Assembly (NCBI GenBank): GCA_945898095.1
Contig: CAMDHE010000042.1
Coordinates: 1-35,980 of the forward strand
Length of the DNA: 35,980 bases
Source: Roseateles toxinivorans
GTDB lineage: Bacteria; Pseudomonadota; Gammaproteobacteria; Burkholderiales; Burkholderiaceae_C
Direction: 5' to 3'
The notes beneath the pieces are model-generated. The model saw only the letters and a program-made list of their open reading frames with translations, had not been told where the DNA came from and ran no database searches. Below, in pieces: positions 1 through 9,001 of the stretch. The position numbers and the translations under genes are program-made. Each line of letters starts with the position of its first letter. Positions within the stretch are counted from its first letter, which is position 1.

Positions 1-354
1 CGAGCGCAAGGATCTGAACAAGGCGGCCTGCACATCAACCGCCGCAGCGTCGATATTGCGCGAAGGGTCAAATTCGAGCGTCAACGAGGTCGAACCCAAG
101 GTGCTCGTCGATGAAATCATCGTCAGACCTGCGATGGTGGAGAACTGCTTCTCCAGCGGCAACGCGACTGAAGCGGCCATCGTTTCCGGGCTTGCGCCTG
201 GCAGGCTGGCCGATACATTGATGACCGGTGTGTTGTAGGAAGGCAGGGCGGCGACCGGAATCTTGCTCCATGCGGCCAGCCCGGCGATCACCAGCGCGAT
301 ATTCAGCAGCACCGTCATCACCGGCCGGCGGATGAACAACTCGGTGATGTTCAT
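1..354 (-). CDS. RND multidrug efflux inner-membrane transporter, N-terminal part (runs off window)
   Basis: This is the first 118 codons of an AcrB/MdtB-type resistance-nodulation-division pump; the rest lies beyond base 1. The protein opens with MNITELFIRRPVMTVLLN, the usual cytoplasmic cap and start of the first transmembrane helix in the hydrophobe/amphiphile efflux family. It continues into the first periplasmic porter segment (LPSYNTPVINVSASLPGAS, then LEFDPSRNIDAAAVDVQAAL). Family members use proton motive force to export drugs, dyes or detergents through a tripartite complex with an adaptor and an outer-membrane channel. Its ATG (354-352) overlaps the TGA of the upstream adaptor gene in an ATGA junction, so the two are almost certainly translationally coupled. 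Substrate specificity cannot be read from this fragment. Confidence 0.93.
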   Translation of the reverse strand, partial: MNITELFIRRPVMTVLLNIALVIAGLAAWSKIPVAALPSYNTPVINVSASLPGASPETMAASVALPLEKQFSTIAGLTMISSTSTLGSTSLTLEFDPSRNIDAAAVDVQAALFRSLRS

Positions 355-1610
355 TTGGCGGATCCCGATGCCGCGGTTGAAGCCGCCCGCTTGGCTGCCG
401 CAGCCGCAGCCGCAGCTGCCGGATTGATTGCCGCCGGTTGAGTACGCACCATCGCGCCGGGGCGCAGATTCTGCTTGCCGTCGAGCACGACGCTGGCGCC
501 GGCAGCAATGCCTTCCACGACGGCCTGATCGCCGAAGGCATGGCGCAACTGGATCGACTTGATCTGCGCCTTCTTGTCGGCGTCGATCACATAGACCGAA
601 CGCTCGGTACCCCGCAGGATGATGGCAGCCTGTGGAATCACCACGGCCGACTTGATCATCCCAAGCGTCATTCGAACTCGCACATATTGGCCCGGCCAGA
701 GTGTTTCGAGGCTATTTTCAAATTCAGCCCTGACCTTGATCGTGCCGGTGCTGGTGTCGACCTGGTTGTCGATAAAAGTCACCTGGCCCATTGTTTTCGC
801 CGCACCCTCGACGCCGCGCCCGGTGCGGGCATCCGGCATCAGCACCTGGGCTTGCAGCGGTGCCGGCTTGGCGCCGTTCTTGCCCTTGCCTGTGGCCAGT
901 AGCAGCGGACCCAATTGGGCCTCAGGCAGGGTGAAGCTGACAGCGATCGGATTCAACTGCGCGATGCTGACCAGGGGCAGCGCGGTGGCATTGGCCTGCA
1001 CCAGGCTGCCGGGGAATACATTGACGATGCCGGCCCGACCGGCCATGGGCGCGCGAACTTCGTTGTAGCTCAATGCGACGGTGGCGGACTGCAGGGCGGC
1101 TTCGTCTGCCAGCAGCAGCGCCCGCTGGGCGTCAAGGTTGGCCAATGCAGTGTCGACCGCGCTTTGGGCGATGAAGTTCTGCGCCCGCAGATCCTGCGCC
1201 CGCTTGTATTGGCGCTCCAGATCAGCCAGAGTGGCGCGGTCGCGCACAGTTTGAGCTCTGGCCTTGTCCACATTGGCGCGGTCGGAGCGATCGTCAAAGC
1301 GGAACAGCAACTCGCCTTTGCGGAGCGCCTGCCCGTCCTTGATCAAGACCTGGGCCACCGTGCTGACGGTTTGCGCGCGCAAGTCGACCATTTTCATTGC
1401 CGCGACCGTGCCGCTGGCTTCGAGGTTGATCGGCACATCCATCAGCAAAGCATCGGTCACACCGACGCTCTGCATGGCAACAGTTGCTGCAGGCGTAACC
1501 GCCGAAGCTGCTGCCTTGCTCTTCCACCACCACCATCCGCCACCCGCAGCCAGGGCGATCAGGAGCAGAGTCAAAGCAATTTTGCTGGAGCGCATTCGTT
1601 CAACTTTCAT
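351..1610 (-). CDS. RND efflux periplasmic adaptor (membrane fusion protein, MdtA/AcrA type)
   Basis: This 419-residue protein is the adaptor that links the RND pump at 354-1 to an outer-membrane channel. Residues ~11-29 form a hydrophobic anchor ending in four tryptophans. No lipobox cysteine is visible, so it is probably membrane-anchored rather than a lipoprotein. The first half of the barrel-sandwich (lipoyl) domain is around residues 65-105, a charged alpha-hairpin follows (about 110-175), and the second lipoyl half contains EVRAPMAGRAGIV near 185-195. The beta-barrel and membrane-proximal domains follow (GQVTFIDNQVDTSTGTIKVR near 280-300). The C-terminus is an Ala-rich low-complexity tail with nine consecutive alanines. 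No good Shine-Dalgarno precedes ATG 1610; ATG 1595 (sixth codon) is an alternative. An outer-membrane partner is not in the window. Confidence 0.93.
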   Translation of the reverse strand: MKVERMRSSKIALTLLLIALAAGGGWWWWKSKAAASAVTPAATVAMQSVGVTDALLMDVPINLEASGTVAAMKMVDLRAQTVSTVAQVLIKDGQALRKGELLFRFDDRSDRANVDKARAQTVRDRATLADLERQYKRAQDLRAQNFIAQSAVDTALANLDAQRALLLADEAALQSATVALSYNEVRAPMAGRAGIVNVFPGSLVQANATALPLVSIAQLNPIAVSFTLPEAQLGPLLLATGKGKNGAKPAPLQAQVLMPDARTGRGVEGAAKTMGQVTFIDNQVDTSTGTIKVRAEFENSLETLWPGQYVRVRMTLGMIKSAVVIPQAAIILRGTERSVYVIDADKKAQIKSIQLRHAFGDQAVVEGIAAGASVVLDGKQNLRPGAMVRTQPAAINPAAAAAAAAAKRAASTAASGSAK

Positions 1611-1692
1611 CGGAGGGATTGCATTTTGTCGCTTTCGGCGGCTTCGAAGCTTACCTGTTCGTAACGCCTGATTGTATGAAGCCCGGGAAAAG

Positions 1693-2604
1693 CTAGCTTT
1701 CCTTCAAGGCAATAGCCAGCCTTGCGCCGGCCATTGCGTTGTTCTTCACCAGGGCGATATTGGTGCTCAGGCTGCGGTCTTCGGTCAAGGCCTTGATGCG
1801 GTCAAGCAGGTATGGCGTGATGGCCTTGCCGCTGATGCCTTCGCTCGCTGCCTCGGCCAAGGCTGCAGCGGTGATTCGATCGATTTCACCTTGGTCCATG
1901 GCCTTGCCTGCCGGCACTGGTTTGCTGAAGACGACGCCGCCGGCCAAGCCAAGCGCCCATTTGGCTTTCAGAAAGCGTGCCTGTTCCTGCGCTGAATCGA
2001 TACGGAAATCGGCTTTGAAGCCGCTATCAGGCGTGTAAAAGGCGGCCAGGTTGTCCTGATCAATGGCGACGACCGGCACACCATGGGTTTCCAGATATTG
2101 CAAGGTCAACCCGATGTCGAGGATCGACTTGACGCCGGCGCAGACGACTGCCACCGAAGTTTTTGCGAGCTCCTGCAGGTCGGCCGAAATGTCGAAGCTG
2201 CTGCTCGCACCTCGGTGCACACCGCCGATTCCGCCGGTGACAAAGACGCGAATGCCGGCCAAGGCCGCACAGATCATCGTGGCAGCGACGGTGGTGGCGC
2301 CGATTCTTGCGGTCGCCAGCGCATAGGCCAGGTCGCGACGGCTGACCTTCATTGCATCCGGTGACTGACCCAGCAACTCCAGTTCGGAATCGTTCAGGCC
2401 AACGCGAATTTTCCCGCCGAGCAAGGCGATCGTTGCTGGCACAGCACCTGCCGCACGGATGATCGCTTCGACTTCGCGCGCAGTCTGCACGTTCTGCGGG
2501 TAGGGCATGCCATGAGCAATGATGGTTGATTCCAGCGCGACGATCGGCAGGTCATTCGCCAAGGCAGCGGCCACTTCGGGCGACAAAGCCAGATATTCGT
2601 TCAT
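1693..2604 (-). CDS. psuG: Pseudouridine-5'-phosphate glycosidase
   Basis: This 303-residue enzyme cleaves the C-C glycosidic bond of pseudouridine 5'-phosphate, giving uracil and ribose 5-phosphate, the second step of pseudouridine salvage. Family marks include LESTIIAHGMPYP (Glu25, expected proton donor), FVTGGIGGVHRGA (residues 121-133), the SFDISADL metal-site segment (Asp138/Asp141), and CAGVKSILDIGLTLQYLETH, which holds the expected Schiff-base Lys159. The catalytic roles come from family knowledge; the residues are visible here. The length matches the ~310-residue family norm. The start ATG (2604-2602) overlaps the psuK stop as ATGA, so the two enzymes of the pathway are translationally coupled. 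The adaptor gene begins 82 nt downstream on the same strand and may be co-transcribed. Confidence 0.96.
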   Translation of the reverse strand: MNEYLALSPEVAAALANDLPIVALESTIIAHGMPYPQNVQTAREVEAIIRAAGAVPATIALLGGKIRVGLNDSELELLGQSPDAMKVSRRDLAYALATARIGATTVAATMICAALAGIRVFVTGGIGGVHRGASSSFDISADLQELAKTSVAVVCAGVKSILDIGLTLQYLETHGVPVVAIDQDNLAAFYTPDSGFKADFRIDSAQEQARFLKAKWALGLAGGVVFSKPVPAGKAMDQGEIDRITAAALAEAASEGISGKAITPYLLDRIKALTEDRSLSTNIALVKNNAMAGARLAIALKES

Positions 2605-3548
2605 GTTGCTAGCCAATCGGGGTTGAGGTCTGGATGGACGCTGGCCATGGTTTGCAAGGTCCTGGCTGCCAGGCGCAAGCCGATGCGGCAGGCTTGCAGC
2701 AGGTCTTGTGGCTGCCGATACAGCCCGGCACAGACGCCTGCGGCAAAAGCATCGCCAGCGCCGCTGACATCGATCACCGTTGGTTGTTGTTCCGGGAATA
2801 GTTGGACTGAACTGCCTTGCTGGCTGCAAATTACCCCGGCAGCGCCCATTGTCAGCAAGACCTGCGGCACACCGCGGCGGTGCAATTCGGCCAAAGCTTC
2901 GGCCTGACCGAGCGAATTGCCGAACAGGGCTTGCAATTCGCCATCGTTGAGCAGCAGACATTGCAGGCCGCGCAGGTCGGCGGGCAGGCGCTCCATCTTG
3001 GCTTCCGAGACGGCCAGGGCGAGCAGGGTCTTGCCTTGTTCGCGCGCCTCGCCGAACAGCATTGCCAGACTTTCCTCGGGGAGATTCAGGTCAACGAGCA
3101 TGAGCTGCGCCTGTTCGCGCCGGCCTTTGCTGGCAGCAAGGAACTCGGGCGTCAGCCGTTCAGCCAGCGGCATCGCAGCCAATGCCAGCAGCAATTGCCC
3201 TTGCGGGTCGAGCAGGGCGGTGTAGCTGCCCGTGGCCGCGTCCTGTGCGACCAGCGAACCTGTGGTGGTCAGTCCGACCGCGGTCGCCGCGCTGAGCAGC
3301 GAGCGCCCTGCGGGGTCATCGCCGACGGCAGTAATCAGCTCTGCTGGCAGCCCCAGCCTTGCCAGAGTTTCGGCCACATTGCGAGCCACACCACCGGGAG
3401 TTTCAGTCTGGCTGGCAGGGTTCGAACAGCCCATCCGCAATGCGCCGGTCAAGCACATCTTGCGGTCTATATTGGCGCCGCCGAAACAGAGAATCGGCGC
3501 TGTCATTGGCGTGCCGGGCATATCGCAGCGATGATTTGGGAGGGCCAA
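2601..3548 (-). CDS. psuK: Pseudouridine kinase, PfkB family
   Basis: This PfkB-family sugar/nucleoside kinase sits directly upstream of psuG, which identifies it as pseudouridine kinase (pseudouridine + ATP to pseudouridine 5'-phosphate). Visible motifs are CFGGANIDRK near the N-terminus, the PfkB signature GGVARNVAETLARLG, and the C-terminal DVSGAGDAFAAG with the GAGD anion hole and catalytic Asp. The C-terminal HPDLNP also resembles known PsuK. The start is uncertain. TTG 3548 has an AGGAG five bases upstream (complement of 3554-3558) and gives 315 residues. ATG 3521 or ATG 3506 (301 residues, directly before the conserved core) have no Shine-Dalgarno. TTG starts occur elsewhere in this window. 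The gene is divergent from gph, with a ~35-75 nt shared upstream region depending on start. Confidence 0.93.
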   Translation of the reverse strand: MALPNHRCDMPGTPMTAPILCFGGANIDRKMCLTGALRMGCSNPASQTETPGGVARNVAETLARLGLPAELITAVGDDPAGRSLLSAATAVGLTTTGSLVAQDAATGSYTALLDPQGQLLLALAAMPLAERLTPEFLAASKGRREQAQLMLVDLNLPEESLAMLFGEAREQGKTLLALAVSEAKMERLPADLRGLQCLLLNDGELQALFGNSLGQAEALAELHRRGVPQVLLTMGAAGVICSQQGSSVQLFPEQQPTVIDVSGAGDAFAAGVCAGLYRQPQDLLQACRIGLRLAARTLQTMASVHPDLNPDWLAT

Positions 3549-3582
3549 GTATGCTCCTGAAATCTTTTTACCCATTCGAGCC

Positions 3583-4248
3583 ATGAACAGACAAGCCCCT
3601 GCTGCCTTTATCTGCGACCTGGACGGCACCTTGGTCGATACCCTCGGAGACTTCGTTGTCGCCTTGAATCTTGTTTTTGCAGATCTGCAACTGCCGGCCG
3701 TGAGCCGGGACTTTGTCGCTGTGACGATCGGCCAAGGCAGCGAGCATCTGATCCATTGCTGTCTGGCCGAGGTTGGCGCCGATGCGGCCTTGTACGACCG
3801 CGCCTGGAGCTTGTATCAGCGGCATTACCGCGCGGTCAATGGACAGCATTCGGCCTTGTTCCCCGGCGTGATCGAGGGTCTCGAGCGTTTGCGCGCGCTG
3901 GGCCTGCCGATGGCTTGTCTGACCAACAAGCCGGGCGCCTTCGCGCAGGAACTGCTGCAAAGGATGGGTTTGGCGATTTATTTCGACCTGGTCTTTGGCG
4001 GCGATGCTTTTGAACGCAAGAAGCCCGATCCCCTGCCACTGCTGAAGACCTGCGAAGCGCTGGGCACGGCGCCGGCGCAGACCTGGATGATCGGAGATTC
4101 GAGCAATGATGCACGCGCCGCTGCAGCCGCCGGTTGTCCGGCCTTGTTGGTCAGCTATGGCTACAACCATGGCGAGCCGATTTCGGCCTCGCCGGCTATG
4201 CAATATGTCGATCGGATCGACCAGATCGATCTTGAACTCCACGGATAA
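3583..4248 (+). CDS. gph: Phosphoglycolate phosphatase (HAD superfamily)
   Basis: This 221-residue HAD hydrolase dephosphorylates 2-phosphoglycolate, a by-product of repair of oxidised DNA ends and of carbon metabolism. HAD motif I is CDLDGTLVDT with nucleophile Asp12 and general acid Asp14. Motif II is the Thr in CLTNKPG, motif III the Lys in ERKKPDP, and motif IV MIGDSSNDARAA with paired metal-binding aspartates. A helical cap domain lies between motifs I and II, as in the Gph/PGP group. The gene ends 8 nt before trpE. The gph-trpE pairing is common in beta- and gammaproteobacteria and supports the name over a generic HAD phosphatase. Another HAD substrate cannot be excluded by sequence alone. 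Confidence 0.92.
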   Translation: MNRQAPAAFICDLDGTLVDTLGDFVVALNLVFADLQLPAVSRDFVAVTIGQGSEHLIHCCLAEVGADAALYDRAWSLYQRHYRAVNGQHSALFPGVIEGLERLRALGLPMACLTNKPGAFAQELLQRMGLAIYFDLVFGGDAFERKKPDPLPLLKTCEALGTAPAQTWMIGDSSNDARAAAAAGCPALLVSYGYNHGEPISASPAMQYVDRIDQIDLELHG

Positions 4249-4256
4249 TCCGCGCG

Positions 4257-5738
4257 ATGGATGAAATTGAATTCAATCGCCTGGCGAGTCAGGGCTACAA
4301 CCGCATTCCCTTGATCAGCGAAGCCTTCGCCGATCTTGAAACACCGCTGTCGCTGTACCTGAAGTTATGCGCAGCCGATGCTGGAGGCAAGTACAGCTTC
4401 CTGCTCGAGTCGGTGGTCGGGGGCGAGCGCTTCGGGCGCTTTTCCTTCATCGGCCTGCCGGCACGCACGGTATTGAAATGCCGCGGTTGGCAGACCGAGG
4501 TAATCAGTGATGGCCTCCTGACCGAAACCGACAGCGGCAATCCGCTCGAATTCATCGAGGCTTACCAGCAGCGCTTCAAGGTCGCGCTGAGCGCCGGTTT
4601 GCCGCGCTTTTGCGGCGGGCTTGCAGGCTACTTCGGCTATGACGCGGTGCGCTATATCGAGCCCAAGTTGGCACGCCAGCACAAGGAAGGCGGGCTTGAT
4701 ACGCCCGATGTGATGCTGCTGCAATGCGAAGAACTGGCGGTTATTGACAATCTCTCAGGGCGCCTCTACCTGATCGTCTACGCCGACCCCGGCCAAGCCG
4801 ACGCCTATCTGCGCGCCAGGCAGCGCCTGGGCGAATTGGGCGACAAGCTCGGGCGGAGCGTTGCCGCCCCGCAGGTCTTGCGCGGGCCCTCGCATCCGGT
4901 CGAACGCGACTTTGCCAAGGCCGACTATCTGGCTGCGGTGCTGCAGGCGAAGGAATATATTGCCTGCGGCGACATGATGCAGGTGCAGGTCGGGCAGCGC
5001 CTGCGCAAGCGCTATACCGAATCGCCGTTGAGCTTGTATCGTGCGCTGCGCTCGCTGAACCCAAGCCCTTATATGTATTTTTATGACATGGGCGACTTCC
5101 AGATCGTCGGGGCTTCGCCCGAGATCCTGGTTCGGCAAGAGCACAGCACAGAAGGCGACAAGGTCACGATCCGGCCGCTGGCGGGTACCAGGCCGCGCGG
5201 CACAACGCCCGAGCGGGATCTGGCGCTCGAGGCGGAACTCAAGGCCGACCCGAAAGAGCGTGCCGAGCACCTGATGTTGATCGACCTGGCTCGCAATGAC
5301 ATCGGGCGCATCGCCAAGACCGGTTCAGTCAAGGTCACCGATGCCTTTGTCGTCGAGCGCTATTCACATGTGATGCATATCGTCAGCAATGTCGAAGGTT
5401 TGCTGCAGGACGGCTTGAGCAATCTGGATGTATTCCGGGCCACATTTCCGGCTGGCACTTTGACCGGTGCGCCCAAGATCAGGGCGATGGAGTTGATCGA
5501 TGAACTTGAGCCCGTCAAGCGCGGTATCTATGGCGGCGCTTGCGGCTACCTGAGTTTTGCCGGTGATATGGATCTGGCAATCTCGATCCGCACCGGCATC
5601 ATCCAGAACCAGACGCTCTATGTACAGGCGGCAGCAGGCATCGTTGCGGACTCGGTGCCCGAACTTGAATGGCAGGAAACCGAAGCCAAGGCGCGCGCCT
5701 TGATCCGCGCCGCCGAACTGGTCGAGGCAGGCTTCTGA
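4257..5738 (+). CDS. trpE: Anthranilate synthase component I
   Basis: This 493-residue protein converts chorismate to anthranilate using ammonia channelled from TrpG, the first committed step of tryptophan synthesis. The N-terminal domain carries LLES (residues 49-52), the family's tryptophan feedback-binding motif, so allosteric inhibition by Trp is expected. The C-terminal chorismate-binding domain has IRPLAGTRPRG, DLARNDIGR, VERYSHVMHIVSNVEG, GTLTGAPKIRAMELIDELE and GIYGGACGYLSF, all typical of TrpE. It lies 8 nt after gph and is probably co-transcribed with it. Its partner trpG is not adjacent: a convergent GGDEF gene lies between them, and only 7 nt separate the trpE stop from that gene's stop. 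No leader peptide with Trp codons or attenuator was seen upstream. Confidence 0.97.
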   Translation: MDEIEFNRLASQGYNRIPLISEAFADLETPLSLYLKLCAADAGGKYSFLLESVVGGERFGRFSFIGLPARTVLKCRGWQTEVISDGLLTETDSGNPLEFIEAYQQRFKVALSAGLPRFCGGLAGYFGYDAVRYIEPKLARQHKEGGLDTPDVMLLQCEELAVIDNLSGRLYLIVYADPGQADAYLRARQRLGELGDKLGRSVAAPQVLRGPSHPVERDFAKADYLAAVLQAKEYIACGDMMQVQVGQRLRKRYTESPLSLYRALRSLNPSPYMYFYDMGDFQIVGASPEILVRQEHSTEGDKVTIRPLAGTRPRGTTPERDLALEAELKADPKERAEHLMLIDLARNDIGRIAKTGSVKVTDAFVVERYSHVMHIVSNVEGLLQDGLSNLDVFRATFPAGTLTGAPKIRAMELIDELEPVKRGIYGGACGYLSFAGDMDLAISIRTGIIQNQTLYVQAAAGIVADSVPELEWQETEAKARALIRAAELVEAGF

Positions 5739-5745
5739 ATCTGGT

Positions 5746-7080
5746 TCAGCCGAGCATGACCTGGTTGCGGCCTTGCCGCTTGGCTTGATAGAGCGCCTTG
5801 TCGGCACGGACCATCACCGCATCGGCGTTGCTGTCAAGCAGTTCGATCAGGCTGCAGCCGATGCTGACGGTGGTCGGGATGCCTTGCTGCTGAAACTGCA
5901 GCGGACTGCGCTCGATCCGCTCGCGCAAGCGGTTTGCCAGCAGCAAGGCTTCATCGCGGGCGGTGTCGGGCAGCAGCAGCGCAAATTCTTCGCCGCCGAT
6001 GCGTCCTATCGCGTCGAGCCTGCGCGTCTCGAGCTTCATCAAATAGGTGACTTGCTTGAGCACTGCGTCGCCTGCCGAATGCCCGAAGCTGTCGTTGACC
6101 TTTTTGAAATGGTCAAGGTCCAGCATCAACACGCAGCTTTGCAGGCCGGGATGGCGCTGGATGCGCTCGAATTCCCGGCCCAGGCTGTGCATGAAACCGC
6201 GTCGGTTCGCCGCTCCAGTGAGGAAATCGGTACTGGCTTGCAGGCGTAACTCTGACGCCAGCCGGACACGTTCGCTGATGTCCTCGAAGTTGGCATAGAC
6301 GCCAGTCAGTTGACCATTCTTGAACGAGGGAATCGCGTTCACCTGTAGCCAGACGGTCTCACGATCGAGCAGGATCAGACCCATGATCACATTACGCACC
6401 GCCTGGCCGGTCTTGATGGCTTGCATCGCCGGTTGCTGTTCGGTCGGCAGCAGGCTGCCGTCTTCCCGCAGCGCTTGCCAGCGCGGGTCGGGCGAGCTCA
6501 GGTCGAGCAATTGATCGAGCCTGAGCCCGAGGATCGCCAATGCTGCCGGGTTGGCCGATGCGATGCGGCCCTGCGGGTCGTGGTAGATCACACCTTGCTG
6601 GACGTTCTCGATCAAGCTGCGCAAGCCCTCTTCGCTGGCTTGCAGATCTGCTTCGGCGCGTTTGCGCGCAGAAACATCGGTCAGCATACCGGTCCAGATC
6701 AGGCACCCATCGGCTTGCAGTTTGCATGTTGCCTTGCCATGCAGCCATTTGGTGACACCCTCGGGCGTGTAGATCCGGTATTCATGCTCCCATTCACGAT
6801 TTTGCGCAATCGCTGCCTTGATCGAGTCCTTGTGCCCTTGCTGGTCCTGAGTGACGACGGCGTTGTTCAAGCGGCGCCTGTCATGGCACGCCTGGTCCAG
6901 GGTGAGCCCGAGCAAATTCTCGACGCCGGGGCTGAAGTACAGCACCCGCCAGCGACCATTGCGCGCGGTGATGAGCCGGAACAATGCTCCCGGGATCGTC
7001 GCGGCCAGGTCTGGCCACATGGTGTCGAGTGCCTGGTTCGACGCCAGTGATCGGCATGGCTCTGAAACGCGATCAAGCAC
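5746..7080 (-). CDS. PAS-PAS-GGDEF diguanylate cyclase
   Basis: This 444-residue signalling protein makes cyclic di-GMP from two GTP. A first PAS domain spans about residues 25-140 and ends in the PAC-like WTGMLTDVSARKRAE; a second PAS spans about 150-275 (VIYHDPQGRIASANPAALAI, ending VYANFEDISER). The GGDEF domain covers about 283-444 with D-LTGAANRRGF, LDLDHFKKVNDSFGH and the active-site GGEEF at 362-366. The inhibitory I-site RxxD is intact (RRLD, 353-356, exactly five residues before GGEEF), so product inhibition is expected. No transmembrane helix or signal peptide is visible, so it is cytosolic. The start used here is GTG 7080; ATG 7020 (Met21) is an alternative just before PAS1. It lies antisense between trpE and trpG and seems unrelated to them in function. 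Confidence 0.94.
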   Translation of the reverse strand: MLDRVSEPCRSLASNQALDTMWPDLAATIPGALFRLITARNGRWRVLYFSPGVENLLGLTLDQACHDRRRLNNAVVTQDQQGHKDSIKAAIAQNREWEHEYRIYTPEGVTKWLHGKATCKLQADGCLIWTGMLTDVSARKRAEADLQASEEGLRSLIENVQQGVIYHDPQGRIASANPAALAILGLRLDQLLDLSSPDPRWQALREDGSLLPTEQQPAMQAIKTGQAVRNVIMGLILLDRETVWLQVNAIPSFKNGQLTGVYANFEDISERVRLASELRLQASTDFLTGAANRRGFMHSLGREFERIQRHPGLQSCVLMLDLDHFKKVNDSFGHSAGDAVLKQVTYLMKLETRRLDAIGRIGGEEFALLLPDTARDEALLLANRLRERIERSPLQFQQQGIPTTVSIGCSLIELLDSNADAVMVRADKALYQAKRQGRNQVMLG

Positions 7081-7361
7081 CGGCTGGGCCCAAGTCGGCG
7101 CGGGCCTGCAGCAACGCAGTCTTGCTGGGGTTTGCCTTTTCGCCTACCTGGAGCTTCGAGTTCATCATCCTGTTTTTTGAATCGGGTGATGGAATCTAAC
7201 GGTCATCAACAGGCCTCGCAAGCACTTGAATGAAGGTCGCAATGACCTGCCCAGGCCTTCGCTGTGCGAATCCGCACTCGCCTTGCCGGCCAGGCTGAAA
7301 ACTTCGTTCGGGCCATAATTAGCTGTTACCAAATCAACAGCCTGGCGAGAGAACACAAGAC
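7081..7361. other. Intergenic region between GGDEF gene and trpG
   Basis: This 281-nt stretch separates the divergent GGDEF and trpG genes and should hold promoters for both. A CATAAT at 7314-7319 resembles a -10 for trpG, but no -35 lies at a standard distance, so I do not call a promoter. No Trp-rich leader peptide or terminator/antiterminator pair is apparent, so attenuation control of trpG is not supported. Confidence 0.5.
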
Positions 7362-7946
7362 ATGCTCTTGATGATTGACAACTACGACAGCTTTACCTTC
7401 AACCTGGTGCAATATTTTGGCGAACTGGGTGCTCAGGTGAAGGTGGTGCGCAATGACGAAATCACGCTGGCCGAGATCGCTGCGTTGCAGCCCGACCAAT
7501 TGGTGCTTTCGCCAGGCCCCTGCTCGCCAGCCGAAGCCGGTATCTGTGTGCCGGCCATCCAGCATTTCATCGGCCGCCTGCCGATCCTGGGCGTCTGCCT
7601 GGGGCACCAGAGCATCGGCGCAGCGCTTGGCGGCCGTATCGTGCGCGCCAGGACGCAGATGCATGGCAAGGCCAGCGTTATCGAGACCGACCAAAAAGGC
7701 GTTTTCAAAAACCTCCCAGGCAGTTTCAGCGTCATCCGCTATCACTCGCTGGCGATCGAGCAGGCCACATGTCCTGCGGCTCTCGAAATCAGCGCACGCA
7801 GCGAGGACGGCGAAATCATGGGGGTGCGGCACCGCGAACTGGCCGGCTCGGCCACGCCGCTCGAGGGCGTTCAGTTCCACCCCGAATCCATCCTCAGCGA
7901 GCATGGTCATGCGATGTTGAAGAACTTCCTCAACCTGGCAAACTGA
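7362..7946 (+). CDS. trpG: Anthranilate synthase component II, glutamine amidotransferase
   Basis: This 194-residue class I glutamine amidotransferase supplies ammonia to TrpE. It opens with [19 protein letters not shown]. The oxyanion segment is [11 protein letters not shown], the nucleophile is Cys79 in [10 protein letters not shown], and the catalytic His/Glu pair is in [11 protein letters not shown]. Some bacteria use one such subunit for both anthranilate and 4-aminobenzoate synthesis, so a PabA role is possible too. It starts a run with ltaE, trpD and trpC; the ATG of ltaE follows its stop by two bases. Only a weak GAGA lies upstream of the start, but the conserved N-terminus fixes the ATG. 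Confidence 0.96.
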   Translation: MLLMIDNYDSFTFNLVQYFGELGAQVKVVRNDEITLAEIAALQPDQLVLSPGPCSPAEAGICVPAIQHFIGRLPILGVCLGHQSIGAALGGRIVRARTQMHGKASVIETDQKGVFKNLPGSFSVIRYHSLAIEQATCPAALEISARSEDGEIMGVRHRELAGSATPLEGVQFHPESILSEHGHAMLKNFLNLAN

Positions 7947-7948
7947 AG

Positions 7949-9001
7949 ATGAATCTGGTTGACCTTCGCAGCGACACCGTCACTCAGCCAACGCCGGCGA
8001 TGCGCGCGGCGATGCTTGCCACACGGCTGGGCGATGACGTGTATGGCGATGACCCCAGCGTCAATGGCCTGCAGGAGGCCGTGGCCGTAGCGCTGGGTTT
8101 CGAGGCCGGGCTGTTCATGCCGAGCGGTACGCAGAGCAATTTATGTGCGCTGCTCAGTCATTGCCAGCGGGGTGACGAATATCTGGTCGGCCAGTTCGCA
8201 CATGCCTACCGTTGGGAGGGTGGCGGTGCGGCCGTGCTGGGATCGATCCAGCCGCAACCTCTGAACCATCAAGCCGATGGCTCCTTGCTGCTGGCCGATA
8301 TTGAAGCCAATATCAAGCCCGATGACGCGCATTTCGCCCGCACCCGCTTGCTGGCGCTGGAGAACACAATTGGCGGCAAGGTCCTGCCTCTAGCCTATCT
8401 GGCGGCAGCTTCGGAGTTGGCCCGCAAGCATGGGCTGGCGCGGCATCTCGACGGCGCGAGATTGTTCAATGCTGCGGTGGCGCAGGCCGAACATTCGGGT
8501 GGCGATCCGATGCAGGCAGCGCGCCGGATCGCCGGATATTTCGACAGTGTCTCGGTCTGCTTTTCCAAGGGCCTGGGTGCACCGGTCGGCTCGGTGCTGT
8601 GCGGCAGCCGCGACTTCATCCAGCGCGCGCATCGCTGGCGCAAGATGGCCGGCGGCGGGATGCGCCAGGCCGGCATCCTGGCTGCAGCGGCACATTACGC
8701 GCTCGACCATCAGGTTGATCGGCTCGCTGATGACCATGCTTTGGCGATGCAGTTGGCGCAAGGCCTGCAGGGTCTGGAGGGTTTGAAGGTCGAGATGCCA
8801 CAGACGAACATTGTCTTTGTCGACATCGATGCTGATCTTGCCGGTGACCGGGCAAGAGGCTTGCTGGCGCATCTGAAGTCACGCGGCGTGCTTGTCACCG
8901 GACTCTACCGCTTGCGTTTTGTGACCCATCTTGATGTCGATGCCAATGGCATCGATCGCGCCATCGCCGCCATGCGAGAGTATTTTTCGATTCAGGACTA
9001 G
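7949..9001 (+). CDS. ltaE: Low-specificity L-threonine aldolase
   Basis: This 350-residue, fold-type I PLP enzyme cleaves L-threonine or L-allo-threonine to glycine and acetaldehyde. Family marks are [19 protein letters not shown] at the N-terminus, [11 protein letters not shown], the MPSGTQSNL cofactor-phosphate loop, [20 protein letters not shown] (the Asp that contacts the PLP ring nitrogen), and [14 protein letters not shown] with the PLP lysine Lys207. The ATG at 7949 follows the trpG stop by two bases, and its own stop is two bases before trpD, so it is embedded in the trp operon. This position is unusual: trpG is normally followed directly by trpD. Acetaldehyde/glycine chemistry has no direct place in Trp synthesis, so co-location probably reflects insertion into a transcribed unit. 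An in-frame extension upstream runs inside trpG and is rejected. Confidence 0.94.
   Translation: MNLVDLRSDTVTQPTPAMRAAMLATRLGDDVYGDDPSVNGLQEAVAVALGFEAGLFMPSGTQSNLCALLSHCQRGDEYLVGQFAHAYRWEGGGAAVLGSIQPQPLNHQADGSLLLADIEANIKPDDAHFARTRLLALENTIGGKVLPLAYLAAASELARKHGLARHLDGARLFNAAVAQAEHSGGDPMQAARRIAGYFDSVSVCFSKGLGAPVGSVLCGSRDFIQRAHRWRKMAGGGMRQAGILAAAAHYALDHQVDRLADDHALAMQLAQGLQGLEGLKVEMPQTNIVFVDIDADLAGDRARGLLAHLKSRGVLVTGLYRLRFVTHLDVDANGIDRAIAAMREYFSIQD

Noticed and set aside
1611-1692. Promoter for the efflux adaptor from a TACAAT on the minus strand (complement of 1671-1676)
   Set aside because: No -35 at a usable distance could be found.
7081-7361. Trp-operon attenuator or leader peptide upstream of trpG
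   Set aside because: No short frame with tandem Trp codons and no terminator-like hairpin was found.
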